A stretch of 64,000 bases of DNA. Origin: Sphaerisporangium album (GTDB lineage: Bacteria; Actinomycetota; Actinomycetes; Streptosporangiales; Streptosporangiaceae). Position 1 is the first letter of the stretch. Each line of letters opens with the position of its first letter. Shown here piece after piece: positions 19,021 to 27,930 of the stretch. The DNA lies in assembly GCF_003323745.1 (NCBI RefSeq), contig NZ_QOIL01000023.1, positions 62,001 to 126,000 on the forward strand, written 5' to 3'. A program made the position numbers and the translations under genes. The notes under the pieces are model-generated. The model saw only the letters and a program-made list of their open reading frames with translations, was not told the DNA's origin and ran no database searches.

Positions 19021-20192
19021 AGCACGCCCGCCTCGCGCAGCGCCTTGGCGTCCTCCTCGGCGATACCCCAGGCGGACAGGTCGCGCAGGCGCGTGGCGGG
19101 GGCCGGGACGCTGCGCTCGTCGTGCCCGCCGCCGAGCAGGCGCGGCGCGGGCGCGGGCTGCGCGACGCCGCCCACGTCGACGTACGTGCCGCGCGCCGCG
19201 TTGTGCGGATGGCGGGCGGCCTCGCCGACGTCCAGGACGGGGGAGACGCACGCGTCGGAGCCCTCGAAGATCCGCTCCCACTCGGCGCGGGTCTTCGAGG
19301 CGAACGCGGCCGCGAGCCGTTCGCGGATCCGCGGCCAGTTGGCGCGGTCGTCGCGGCTCGGCAGGTCCGTGAGGCCGGTCTTCGCGAGCAGTTCCTCGTA
19401 GAAGGCCGGCTCCAGCGCGCCGACGGCCACATACCCGCCGTCCGCGGTCGCGTAGGTGTCGTACATGGGGGCGCCGGTGTCGAGCAGGTTGGTGCCGCGC
19501 GGCCCCCAGAGCCCGGCCTGGGCGCTCTGGGAGAACATCGCGAACAGCAGGGCCGCGCCGTCCACCATCGCCGCGTCGACCACCGTCCCGCGGCCGGTGC
19601 GCTCGCGCTCGAACAGGGCGAGCAGAACGCCGTAGGCCAGCATCAGGCCGCCGCCCGCGAAGTCGCCGAGGATGTTGATCGGCGGGGTCGGCTTGTCCCC
19701 GGCCCGGCCGAGCATGGACAGGACGCCGGCGACGGCGATGTAGTCGATGTCGTGCCCGGCGGTGCGCGCGAGCGGGCCGTCCTGGCCCCAGCCGGTCATG
19801 CGGCCGTAGACGAGCCGCTCGTTGACGGCGCGCAGGTCGTCCGGCCCGATGCCGAGCCGTTCGGCGACGCCGGGGCGGAACACCTCGATGACGACGTCGG
19901 CGCCGGCGGCGAGCCGCCTGAACGCGGCGACGCCGCCGGGCGACTTCAGGTCCAGGCCGATCGTCAGCTTGCCGCGGTCCATCGCGTCGGGGCGGGGACG
20001 GTCTCCGGCGGCCTCGACCGCGGAGACCCGGTCGATCCTCAGCACCTCGGCGCCGTGGTCGGCCAGCATCATGCCGGCGAAGGGCCCGGGGGCGAGCCCG
20101 GCGAGTTCCAGCACGCGGATCCCGGCCAGCGGGCCCGGGCACCCGCCCCCGGCCTCCCCGGACGGGTCCTCGTGGCCTCCGTTGCGGCTCAT
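19014..20192 (-). CDS. alpha-methylacyl-CoA racemase (CaiB/BaiF family)
   Basis: A 392-residue CoA-transferase-family III protein that looks like alpha-methylacyl-CoA racemase, which interconverts (2R)- and (2S)-methyl-branched acyl-CoAs. The catalytic set of Mycobacterium MCR is conserved with nearly the same spacing: His147 in GHDIDY, Asp177 in ILGDFAGGG and Glu261 in VGALEPAFYEEL. The N-terminus LAGIRVLELAGLAPGPFAGM is typical. The ATG follows GAGGAGACGATC. It starts the lipid-related island; a dyad, AAGCG-AA-CGCTT, lies 45 bp upstream. It may help degrade branched acyl chains, an inference from the neighbourhood. Confidence 0.9.
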   Translation of the reverse strand: MSRNGGHEDPSGEAGGGCPGPLAGIRVLELAGLAPGPFAGMMLADHGAEVLRIDRVSAVEAAGDRPRPDAMDRGKLTIGLDLKSPGGVAAFRRLAAGADVVIEVFRPGVAERLGIGPDDLRAVNERLVYGRMTGWGQDGPLARTAGHDIDYIAVAGVLSMLGRAGDKPTPPINILGDFAGGGLMLAYGVLLALFERERTGRGTVVDAAMVDGAALLFAMFSQSAQAGLWGPRGTNLLDTGAPMYDTYATADGGYVAVGALEPAFYEELLAKTGLTDLPSRDDRANWPRIRERLAAAFASKTRAEWERIFEGSDACVSPVLDVGEAARHPHNAARGTYVDVGGVAQPAPAPRLLGGGHDERSVPAPATRLRDLSAWGIAEEDAKALREAGVLA

Positions 20193-20236
20193 GATCGTCT
20201 CCTCGGGGTGCGACGCCGGGGCGTCCTCGCGAAGAA

Positions 20237-20248
20237 AAGCGAACGCTT
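20237..20248. promoter_or_regulatory. candidate operator, AAGCG-AA-CGCTT dyad
   Basis: A perfect 5+5 inverted repeat between the divergent racemase and tmsA genes, the size and form of a TetR-type operator. No TetR gene is in this window. Confidence 0.35.
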
Positions 20249-20433
20249 GGTGGAGTCAGTCCGGTCCGGGACGGTGTCCACCTGGAAAGACGACGCTAAC
20301 CCCTGTGCCACCGCGCTTTGAAGGGGGGCCCTGAGTTTGCGCGTGTTTAACGTGTCTACTCTGGTCGGTGGTTATCTCAGGAGATACCGTGCTAGCGACG
20401 ATCTCCAACACTTAGTTTCCAGGGGGTGGTGGC

Positions 20434-21819
20434 ATGCCAGATGACACGGTAAAGACGACCGCCCAGATGACGGCCCACCGCAGGGCCGTGGAGCAGATCA
20501 GGGAGTCTTTCACCGCCCTCCCGGAGGGCGCCTCCCCGAGGCTCTCCAAGCCGACCACCAATCTGTTCCGCTTCCGCGAGTCGGGCAGGACGTCGGCGAA
20601 ACTCTCGGCACGCGACCTGGACCAGGTCATCCAGGTAGACCCCGAGACCAGGACCGCCGAGGTCCAAGGTATGACGACCTACGAGCGCCTGGTGGACGCC
20701 ACGCTGCCGTCCGGCCTGATGCCCTACGTCGTCCCCCAGCTGAAGACGATCACCCTGGGCGGGGCGGTGACCGGCCTCGGCATCGAGTCCTCCAGCTTCC
20801 GCCACGGCCTGCCGCACGAGTCGGTGGAGGAACTGGAGATCCTCACCGGCGACGGCCGCGTCGTGGTCGCCCGCGAGGACAACGAGCACGCCGACCTGTT
20901 CCGGGCGTTCCCCAACAGCTACGGAACGCTCGGCTACGCGCTGCGGCTGCGCATCAAGCTGCTGCCCGTCAAGCCCTACGTGCGGCTGACGCACATCCCG
21001 TTCTCTGACGCCGACAAGTGCATGCTCGCCATGCAGGAGATCTGCGACAGCGGGCAGCACGACGGCGAGACGGTCGACTTCATCGACGGCACGTACTTCC
21101 ACCCCGGCGAGATGTACATCACGGTCGGGCAGTTCGCCGACCGCGCCCCGTACGCCTCGGACTACACCGGGATGCGCATCTACTACCAGTCGATCCGCAC
21201 CCGCACCCGCGACTGGCTGACCGTCCGCGACTACCTCTGGCGCTGGGACACCGACTGGTTCTGGTGCTCGCGCGCGTTCGGCGTGCAGCAGCCGCTCGTC
21301 CGCTCGCTGATGCCGCGCCGCTGGCTGCGCTCGGACGTCTACCGCAAGCTCGTCGGGCTGAACCAGAAGTACGGCGTGACCGCGCGCATCGACCGGTGGC
21401 GCGACAACCCCGTGCACGAGTCGGTCATCCAGGACGTCGAGGTGCCGGTCGAGCGCGGTGCGGACTTCCTGGAGTTCTTCCAGGACAAGGTGGGCATGAC
21501 GCCCGTCTGGATGTGCCCGCTCAAGGCGACCCGCCAGTGGCCGATCTACCCGCTGGAGCCGGGAAAGCTCTACGTGAACTTCGGGTTCTGGGGCATGGTG
21601 GCGCTGCCGCGTGGGCAGTTCGACGGTTACCACAACCGGCTCATCGAGAACTCGGTGCACGAGCTCGGCGGCCACAAGTCCCTGTATTCGACATCTTTCT
21701 ACCCCCGTGAGGAGTTCTGGCGTCTCTACAACGGGGACGCCTACTGGCCGGTGAAACGGGCGTATGACCCGCAGGGACGGCTGCTCGACCTCTATGACAA
21801 GTGCGTACGGGGGCGTTGA
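20434..21819 (+). CDS. tmsA: FAD-binding 10-methylene fatty-acyl reductase
   Basis: A 461-residue flavoprotein of the DIMINUTO/GMC-unrelated FAD_binding_4 (PCMH) class. The N-terminal FAD domain shows TNLFRFRE, VIQVDPETRTAEVQGMTTYE and the segment TLGGAVTGLGIESSSFRHGL (about 109-128). The C-terminal half is Trp/Tyr rich. In tuberculostearic acid synthesis this protein reduces the 10-methylene intermediate made by the partner methyltransferase to a 10-methyl group. The assignment rests on the fold plus the directly adjoining methyltransferase (13-bp gap), the known tmsA-tmsB arrangement. The ribosome site AGGGGG precedes the ATG. Confidence 0.88.
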   Translation: MPDDTVKTTAQMTAHRRAVEQIRESFTALPEGASPRLSKPTTNLFRFRESGRTSAKLSARDLDQVIQVDPETRTAEVQGMTTYERLVDATLPSGLMPYVVPQLKTITLGGAVTGLGIESSSFRHGLPHESVEELEILTGDGRVVVAREDNEHADLFRAFPNSYGTLGYALRLRIKLLPVKPYVRLTHIPFSDADKCMLAMQEICDSGQHDGETVDFIDGTYFHPGEMYITVGQFADRAPYASDYTGMRIYYQSIRTRTRDWLTVRDYLWRWDTDWFWCSRAFGVQQPLVRSLMPRRWLRSDVYRKLVGLNQKYGVTARIDRWRDNPVHESVIQDVEVPVERGADFLEFFQDKVGMTPVWMCPLKATRQWPIYPLEPGKLYVNFGFWGMVALPRGQFDGYHNRLIENSVHELGGHKSLYSTSFYPREEFWRLYNGDAYWPVKRAYDPQGRLLDLYDKCVRGR

Positions 21820-21832
21820 GGAGGTTGGTTCG

Positions 21833-23092
21833 ATGACACTCGCCCAGATCTTCGAGAAGATCGTCGGGCCTGAGGCGAACGTCGCGTTCGCCGCGTACGA
21901 CGGCAGCAAGGCCGGGCGGCCGGACGCCGCCGTGCGCATCGAGGTGAAGTCGCCCATCGCGGTGGCCTACCTCGCGCAGTCGCCCGGAGAGATGGGGCTC
22001 GCACGGGCGTACATCGCCGGGCACCTCGACGTGCAGGGGGACATGTACACCCTGCTGTCGGAGATGGCGGCCATCACGCTGAACGACATGTCGACGAAGG
22101 AGAAGCTCTCCGTCGCGCGGTCGCTCGGCATGAAGCCGCTGCTGATGCGGGTCCCCCTGCCGCCGCAGGAGGTGCGCCGCAGCGCGCTGGCCAGGCTCGG
22201 CAGCCGCCACGCCAAGCAGCGCGACGCCGAGGCGATCCATCACCACTACGACGTCTCCAACAGGTTCTACGAGTGGGTGCTCGGGCCGTCCATGGCCTAC
22301 ACCTGCGCGGTGTTCCCCGAGCAGGACTCCTCGCTCGAAGAGGCGCAGTACGCGAAGTTCGACCTGGTCGCCAAGAAGCTCGACCTCAAGCCGGGCATGC
22401 GCCTGCTGGACGTCGGCTGCGGCTGGGGCGGCATGGTGATGCACGCGGCCAAGCACTACGGCGTCAAGGGCCTCGGCGTCACGCTCTCGCGCCAGCAGGC
22501 CGAGTGGGCGCAGAAGGCCATCGCCGAGGCCGGGCTGTCGGAGCTCGCGGAGGTCCGCCACCTGGACTACCGCGACGTGACCGAGACCGGCTTCGACGCG
22601 GTCAGCTCGATCGGGCTCACCGAGCACATCGGCAAGGACCAGCTCCCGGGCTACTTCGGCTTCCTTTACGGGAAGCTCAAACCCGGCGGGCGGCTGCTCA
22701 ACCACTGCATCACCCGGCCCACCGGTACGGAGCGGACGATCAACAAGGGCGGCTTCATCAACCGCTACGTCTTCCCCGACGGCGAGCTGGAGTCGGTGGG
22801 CTACCTCATCCGCCAGATGGAGGACCTCGGGTTCGAGATCCGGCACGAGGAGAACCTGCGGGAGCACTACGCCAAGACCCTCGAGAAGTGGTGCGCGAAC
22901 CTCGACGACCACTGGGACGAGGCGGTCGCGGAGGTCGGCCAGGGGACGGCCCGCGTCTGGCGGCTCTACATGGCCGGCTGCATCGTCGGCTTCGAGCGCA
23001 ACAAGGTACAGCTCCACCAGGTGCTCGGCGTCAAGCTGGGCGAGCACGGCGAGTCGGGCGTCCCGCTGCGGCCGTCCCTCGACTGGCCCTGA
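21833..23092 (+). CDS. tmsB: SAM-dependent fatty-acyl 10-methylene synthase (cyclopropane synthase family)
   Basis: A 419-residue methyltransferase of the cyclopropane-fatty-acyl-phospholipid synthase family. It would methylate C10 of an oleoyl chain in membrane phospholipid, forming the 10-methylene product that TmsA reduces. Seen: HHHYDVSNRFYEWVLGPSMA (about 136-155), the SAM loop LLDVGCGWGG (191-200), GLGVTLSRQQAEWA, SIGLTEHIG and the NKGGFINRYVFPDGEL segment. ATG 21833 follows GAGGAGGTT, overlapping the end of tmsA, so the two are translated from one mRNA. Confidence 0.9.
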   Translation: MTLAQIFEKIVGPEANVAFAAYDGSKAGRPDAAVRIEVKSPIAVAYLAQSPGEMGLARAYIAGHLDVQGDMYTLLSEMAAITLNDMSTKEKLSVARSLGMKPLLMRVPLPPQEVRRSALARLGSRHAKQRDAEAIHHHYDVSNRFYEWVLGPSMAYTCAVFPEQDSSLEEAQYAKFDLVAKKLDLKPGMRLLDVGCGWGGMVMHAAKHYGVKGLGVTLSRQQAEWAQKAIAEAGLSELAEVRHLDYRDVTETGFDAVSSIGLTEHIGKDQLPGYFGFLYGKLKPGGRLLNHCITRPTGTERTINKGGFINRYVFPDGELESVGYLIRQMEDLGFEIRHEENLREHYAKTLEKWCANLDDHWDEAVAEVGQGTARVWRLYMAGCIVGFERNKVQLHQVLGVKLGEHGESGVPLRPSLDWP

Positions 23093-23095
23093 CGG

Positions 23096-24490
23096 TCACG
23101 GGCGGCCGGTCTCAGCCGGCCGCCCACCCGTTCCCGCACGGTCCCCCGTGGTCGGCGCGTCACGCGTGTGCCCGGGGGACGGCAGGTCGCGCGCGTGCGC
23201 GGCGGCGACCAGCGCGGCGGCGACCTGGACGGCGACCAGCTTCCTGATCGGGATGGGGTGGCCACCGGAGTCGGCGTCCGCCTCGTCGCACCAGCACTCG
23301 AACAGCTCGCGGACGCGGGCGCGCTGCTCGCGCACGGCGGGGGTGAGGTTGCCCGCGGCCGCCTCGGCGTCCAGCATGCGGCGTACCGTGCCGGTGAAGC
23401 GCAGCCGGCGCATGTGCAGCGTCTGCCGGTTGCCGAACCGCTCGGCGACGGTGGCGGGCCTGTCGCCATCGGCCAGGCCCTCCCAGCCGTCGGCGCACAT
23501 GCGGTAGGTCTCGAACATGTCCTCGGCCGAGCGGCGGAACGGCGACTGGACGGTCAGGTCCCGCCGCACCGCCTCCATCACCCGGCCCAGCGTGTCGATC
23601 ATCTCGCGCTGCGCGGCGAGCCCGGCCTTCAGGACCTCCGCGTACGGCGTGGCGGTGGGCGTCGCGTCGCAGATGCGCGCGTCGGCCCAGTACGGCACCT
23701 CGGTGATCAGGTGCAGCGCGCCGAACCTCGCCGCGTAGTCCGCGCTGCCGCCGCCCATGCCGAAGGTCCGCGCCTGGCGCACGCCTCCGGGCGTCATGTA
23801 GACGGCGGGCGCGACCATCACCGAGCCCGGCAGCTCGGGCTCGCCGTGGTGCAGGGGGATGCCCTCCCAGTCGGCCAGCTCGGCGAGCCGCGCGGCGAGG
23901 GCGGGGTCGCGGCGGTTGATGTAGAAGTACGCACCGGTGTACTCGCCGTTGTGCAGCGAGTAGACGAACGCCGGGCGCACCTCGTCCATCAGCCGCATCA
24001 CGGCGGCCGTCTCGGGGATGCTGCGGTCGAAGAAGTACTCCTCGCCGCTGATGGGGAACGTCCACTCCACCTGGTCCTTCCAGGCGGGCCGGTAGAAGTG
24101 CCGGGCGTAGCGGCGGCGGTCGCCCGGGTGGGAGTACCAGCCCTCGTTCAGCCGGGCGCCGTCCGGGTCGGCGCAGGGGATCAGATGCCAGCGGTAGCCG
24201 AGCTCGCGGCGCAGCGACGCGTCCTCGCACAACAGCCTGACGAGCCGGCCCACGGTGAGCGCGCCGATCGGCTCGTTAGGGTGCGGGCCGCCGATGATGA
24301 CCGCGTCACGGGGTCCTTCCCCGACCGACAGCACGCGCAGGGGGTCGCCCAGCCGGGAGGTGCCGATGCGGCGTACGCTCACGAGCCCGGGGTGGCGCGC
24401 GGCGAGCTCGTCCAGCTCGGCGTGGGTCTCGTCCACGGACGGGAACCTGTCGAGGTCCGGGATCCGGAGCATCTGCGCGCGAACGTCCAT
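23096..24490 (-). CDS. M14-family zinc carboxypeptidase-like protein
   Basis: A 464-residue protein with an M14 metallopeptidase domain in its first 300 residues. Zinc ligands: His70 and Glu73 in GGPHPNEP (HxxE) and His180 in YSLHNGEY; the catalytic general base fits Glu264 in LITEVPYW. There is no signal peptide, so it acts in the cytoplasm, perhaps on cell-wall peptides or gamma-glutamyl/amide conjugates; the substrate is unknown. The helical C-terminal ~160 residues are not recognised. The ATG follows GGAGGCG. Its end overlaps a hairpin shared with tmsB. Confidence 0.85.
   Translation of the reverse strand: MDVRAQMLRIPDLDRFPSVDETHAELDELAARHPGLVSVRRIGTSRLGDPLRVLSVGEGPRDAVIIGGPHPNEPIGALTVGRLVRLLCEDASLRRELGYRWHLIPCADPDGARLNEGWYSHPGDRRRYARHFYRPAWKDQVEWTFPISGEEYFFDRSIPETAAVMRLMDEVRPAFVYSLHNGEYTGAYFYINRRDPALAARLAELADWEGIPLHHGEPELPGSVMVAPAVYMTPGGVRQARTFGMGGGSADYAARFGALHLITEVPYWADARICDATPTATPYAEVLKAGLAAQREMIDTLGRVMEAVRRDLTVQSPFRRSAEDMFETYRMCADGWEGLADGDRPATVAERFGNRQTLHMRRLRFTGTVRRMLDAEAAAGNLTPAVREQRARVRELFECWCDEADADSGGHPIPIRKLVAVQVAAALVAAAHARDLPSPGHTRDAPTTGDRAGTGGRPAETGRP
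23100..23125. terminator. bidirectional hairpin at convergent tmsB / M14 gene ends
   Basis: A 10-bp perfect stem GGGCGGCCGG with its complement and a 6-nt loop. It lies 7 bp after the tmsB stop and overlaps the last codons of the M14 gene. There is no T-tract. Confidence 0.5.
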
Positions 24491-24598
24491 GCCATCGCCT
24501 CCAGTTGGGTGGGCACCGGAGCCCGACGAGGCTCCTCGATAGTTTTGCCCCTTTTTGGGAGTTCTTCGACGGCATGGACGGTCGCTGTCCCCAGCTGG

Positions 24599-26149
24599 TC
24601 AGCGGAGTTCGCGCTTGAGGATCTTGCCGCTGGCGGTCATCGGGAAGGACTCGCGGAACTCCACCAGCCGCGGGTACTTGTAGGCCGCCATGGTCTGCTT
24701 GCACCACTCGACCAGAGCCTCCTCGGCGAGCACTGCCCCCGGCTTGAGGATCACATACGCCTTGATCTCCTCACCGAGCGACGCGTGCGGGACGCCGACG
24801 ACCGCCGCCAGCGAGACCGCCTCGTGCGTCATGAGCACCTCTTCGAGCTCGCGCGGGTACACGTTGAAACCGCCCCGGATGATCATGTCCTTGGCGCGGT
24901 CGATGATGAAGTAGTAGCCGTCGGCGTCCCTGGTGGCGATGTCGCCGGTGCGGAACCAGCCGTCCCGCACGACCTCGGTGGTGGCCTCGGGCCGGTTCAG
25001 GTACCCCTTCATCACGTTGTGGCCGCGGATCGCGATCTCGCCGGGCCCCTCGCCCTCGACGGTCTCCCAGCCGGAGTCCACCAGCCTCATCTCCACGCCC
25101 CAGATTGGCGTGCCGACCGACCCCGGCTTGGTCGGCCTGCCCCGCTGGTTGAAGCTCGCCACCGGCGAGGTCTCCGACAGCCCGTACCCCTCCATGACCG
25201 GTACGCCGAACGTCTTCTCGAAGTCCTTGAGCACCTCGACCGGCAGCGACGCCCCTCCCGACACCGCCGTCCTCAACGTGGACGGCACCTCGGCGCCCGC
25301 CGCGTGGATCGCGGTCAGCATGGCCCAGTACATCGTGGGGACCCCGGCGAACATCGTGACCCGCTCGTCGCGCATCAGCGCCAGCGCCCCCGCCGGGTCG
25401 AAGCGCGGCATCAGCACCAGGCGGGCCCGCCGGCGGAAGCCGACGTTCATCATGACGGTCTGCCCGAACGAGTGGAACAGCGGCAGCGTCGCCAGCAGTA
25501 CGTCCTCGCCGGTGTCCTCGAACATCTCGTCGGACACGATCGCGTTCATCAGCATGTTCTGGTGGCTCAGCTCGGCGCCCTTGGGCTGTCCGGTGGTGCC
25601 GCTGGTGTAAAGGATCACCGCCGTGTCGTCCGGCGCGGTGGCCACGGTCTCGAACGTGCCCGGCAGGCCGTCCAGCGCGGCCCACAGCGTCTGGACGCCC
25701 TCGATGCCCGAGTCGGTGGCGAGGGGGGTGGCGGGCAGCAGGAAGAAGCCGTCGGCGTGCGGCCCGTCCGGGACGGTCTCGCGGAACGCGGCGTGCCCGC
25801 GCTCGCCCAGCGGCAGCTCGGGGCCGCCCTCGAAGCAGAACAGTGCCTTGGCCTGCGAGTCGCGCAGGTGGTAGGCGATCTCCTGGGTCTGGAGCAGTAC
25901 GTTGAGCGGCACCACGGCCGCGCCGGCCTTCAGGACGCCGAAGTAGACGATCGGGAAGTACGGAAGGTTCGGGCAGGCCAGGGCCACCTTGTCGCCCTTG
26001 CCGATGCCCCGGGAGGCGAGCAGGGCGGCGACCTGGTTGGCGAGCGTGTTCACCAGCGAGTACGGCATGCGCAGGTCTCCGAACACCACGGCCGTATGGT
26101 CCGGGCGTTCCCGGGCGCTGTCCTCCAAGACGACCGACAGGTTGAGCAT
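24599..26149 (-). CDS. long-chain fatty acid-CoA ligase (FadD-like)
   Basis: A 516-residue AMP-forming acyl-CoA synthetase. Core motifs: P-loop VILYTSGTTGQPKGAELSH (about 178-196), the YGLSETSPVASFN adenine-binding motif, WFRTGDIATRD, DRAKDMIIRGGFNVYPRELE (hinge) and the C-terminal catalytic lysine in TASGKILKREL. It activates a carboxylic acid, probably a medium- or long-chain fatty acid. A GGGAGAAG ribosome site precedes the ATG. It is divergent from the GMC oxidoreductase, and a perfect 12-bp palindrome lies between them. Confidence 0.92.
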   Translation of the reverse strand: MLNLSVVLEDSARERPDHTAVVFGDLRMPYSLVNTLANQVAALLASRGIGKGDKVALACPNLPYFPIVYFGVLKAGAAVVPLNVLLQTQEIAYHLRDSQAKALFCFEGGPELPLGERGHAAFRETVPDGPHADGFFLLPATPLATDSGIEGVQTLWAALDGLPGTFETVATAPDDTAVILYTSGTTGQPKGAELSHQNMLMNAIVSDEMFEDTGEDVLLATLPLFHSFGQTVMMNVGFRRRARLVLMPRFDPAGALALMRDERVTMFAGVPTMYWAMLTAIHAAGAEVPSTLRTAVSGGASLPVEVLKDFEKTFGVPVMEGYGLSETSPVASFNQRGRPTKPGSVGTPIWGVEMRLVDSGWETVEGEGPGEIAIRGHNVMKGYLNRPEATTEVVRDGWFRTGDIATRDADGYYFIIDRAKDMIIRGGFNVYPRELEEVLMTHEAVSLAAVVGVPHASLGEEIKAYVILKPGAVLAEEALVEWCKQTMAAYKYPRLVEFRESFPMTASGKILKRELR

Positions 26150-26249
26150 GAGCTTCTCCCTTTGTGGAGTGGTGACCTCGCCGGGGATGGCGGCACGCCG
26201 AGGTGGTCACGCCGCACGAGGTTGGCGACATCCTGGCAGCCCCGGCGCC

Positions 26250-26261
26250 AGTAGCGCTACT
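26250..26261. promoter_or_regulatory. candidate operator, palindrome AGTAGCGCTACT
   Basis: A perfect 12-bp palindrome about midway between the divergent acyl-CoA ligase and GMC oxidoreductase starts. Its position suits a repressor acting on both. Confidence 0.4.
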
Positions 26262-26339
26262 AATCGGTAACAAGCGTGGACGTGGGGCGATAACCGGCGT
26301 AAGTACGGGAAAGGCCGCCCTACATCCCCGGAGACATCA

Positions 26340-27887
26340 ATGGACTACGACTACGTCATCGTCGGCGCGGGTGCGGCGGGTTGTGTGCTCGCCAACCGGC
26401 TCTCGGCCGACCCCGCGGTGCGGGTGGTCCTGCTGGAGGCGGGCGGCGCCGACCGGCGGATGGAGATCCGGGTGCCGGCCGCGTTCTCCAAGCTGTTCAG
26501 GACCCGCTACGACTGGAACTACACCACCGCCAAGCAGGCGGAGATGTTCGGCCGCGAGCTGTACTGGCCGCAGGGCAGGACGCTCGGCGGGTCGTCGTCC
26601 ATCAACGCCCAGATGTGGGTGCGCGGCCACCGGGCCGACTACGACGGCTGGAACCTTCCCGGCTGGTCGTACGACGAGGTGCTGCCGTATTTCAGGCGCT
26701 CCGAGCGGCGCGTGGGCTCCAACCGCGGCGAGGTGTACGGCACCGGGGGGCCGCTGCTGGTCTCCGAGCTGCGCGCCCCCAACGAGACGACCCTCGCGTT
26801 CCTGCGCGCCTGCGAGGAGGCCGGGATGACCCGGCTGGACGAGCTGAACGGAGCCTCCAACGAGGGCTTCTCCCAGACGCCCGTCCTCCAGGACCGCGGC
26901 CGGAGGTGGAGCGCCGCCGACGCCTACCTCAGGCCCGCCATGTCCCGTCCCAACCTGACCGTGCTCACCGCCGCCGAGGCCCGCCGCGTCCTGCTGGACG
27001 AGACCGGCCGCGCGACCGGGGTCGAGTACGGCGAGGGCCGGCGCGTGACCGCCGCCCGGGAGGTGATCGTCACGGCGGGCGCGATCGGGTCGCCGAGGCT
27101 GCTGATGCTCTCGGGGATCGGCGATCCGGACGAGCTGCGGGCGGCGGGGGTGGAGCCCCGGCACGAGCTGCCGGGCGTGGGGCGCAACCTGATGGACCAC
27201 CTGGCCGCCGGCGTGGTCGTGGAGTGCCCGGTGCCGGTCACCCTCGCCACGGCCGAGTCGCCCGGCAACCTCGCGCGCTACCTGTTCGGGCGGCGCGGGC
27301 CGCTGACCTCCAATGTGGGCGAGGCCGTCGCCTTCCTCAGGACCTCGCCGCAGGAGCCCGCCCCCGACATCGAGCTGCTCTTCGCGCCCGTGCCGTTCGT
27401 GGACCACGGGCTCACCCCGCCGCCCGGGCACGGCCTCACCCTCGGCGTGATCCTGCTTCGGCCCGAGAGCCGGGGCCGGGTCACGCTGGGCGACGGCGGA
27501 GGCGTCGTGATCGACCCGTGCTACCTCACCGGCGAGGCCGACCTCCGGCGCCTGGTCGCCGGCCTGAAACGGGCGCGGGCGCTGTTCGGGACCGAGGCGA
27601 TGCGGCCGTACGCGGGCAGGCCGATGAAGCCCTACGGGGGCGAGCAGACCGACGAGGAGCTCGCCCGGTACGCGCGCGAGGCGGCCGAGACGCTGTACCA
27701 CCCGGCGGGCACCTGCAAGATGGGCATCGACGACGACGCGGTGGTCGACCCCTCGCTGCGGGTCATCGGCGTGCCGGGGCTGCGCGTGGCCGACGTGTCG
27801 GTCATGCCGGCGCTCAACCGGGGGCACACGCAGGCTCCGACCGTCATGATCGCCGAAAAGGCCGCCGATCTGATCCGGTCCTCTTGA
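26340..27887 (+). CDS. GMC-family FAD oxidoreductase (choline/alcohol dehydrogenase-like)
   Basis: A 515-residue GMC oxidoreductase. The dinucleotide fold starts DYDYVIVGAGAAGCVLANRL (GAGAAG at 9-14). Signature 1 is QGRTLGGSSSINAQMWVRG, signature 2 GAIGSPRLLMLSGIG, and the C-terminal catalytic His pair fits HPAGTCKMG and NRGHTQAPTVMIAEKAADLI. It oxidises an alcohol to an aldehyde or ketone; the acceptor substrate is not predictable. A GGAGA site precedes the ATG. The P450 gene follows after 43 bp on the same strand, suggesting hydroxylation and then oxidation of one substrate. Confidence 0.92.
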   Translation: MDYDYVIVGAGAAGCVLANRLSADPAVRVVLLEAGGADRRMEIRVPAAFSKLFRTRYDWNYTTAKQAEMFGRELYWPQGRTLGGSSSINAQMWVRGHRADYDGWNLPGWSYDEVLPYFRRSERRVGSNRGEVYGTGGPLLVSELRAPNETTLAFLRACEEAGMTRLDELNGASNEGFSQTPVLQDRGRRWSAADAYLRPAMSRPNLTVLTAAEARRVLLDETGRATGVEYGEGRRVTAAREVIVTAGAIGSPRLLMLSGIGDPDELRAAGVEPRHELPGVGRNLMDHLAAGVVVECPVPVTLATAESPGNLARYLFGRRGPLTSNVGEAVAFLRTSPQEPAPDIELLFAPVPFVDHGLTPPPGHGLTLGVILLRPESRGRVTLGDGGGVVIDPCYLTGEADLRRLVAGLKRARALFGTEAMRPYAGRPMKPYGGEQTDEELARYAREAAETLYHPAGTCKMGIDDDAVVDPSLRVIGVPGLRVADVSVMPALNRGHTQAPTVMIAEKAADLIRSS

Positions 27888-27930
27888 CGCGCGGGGACGA
27901 GCGCCAAAGCATGGATCCGGAGGTGTGGCG

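Noticed and set aside
23168-26254. Open frame of more than 1000 codons on the plus strand
   Set aside because: It is antisense to the M14 peptidase and acyl-CoA ligase genes, which have full family motifs; such shadows are expected at this GC content.
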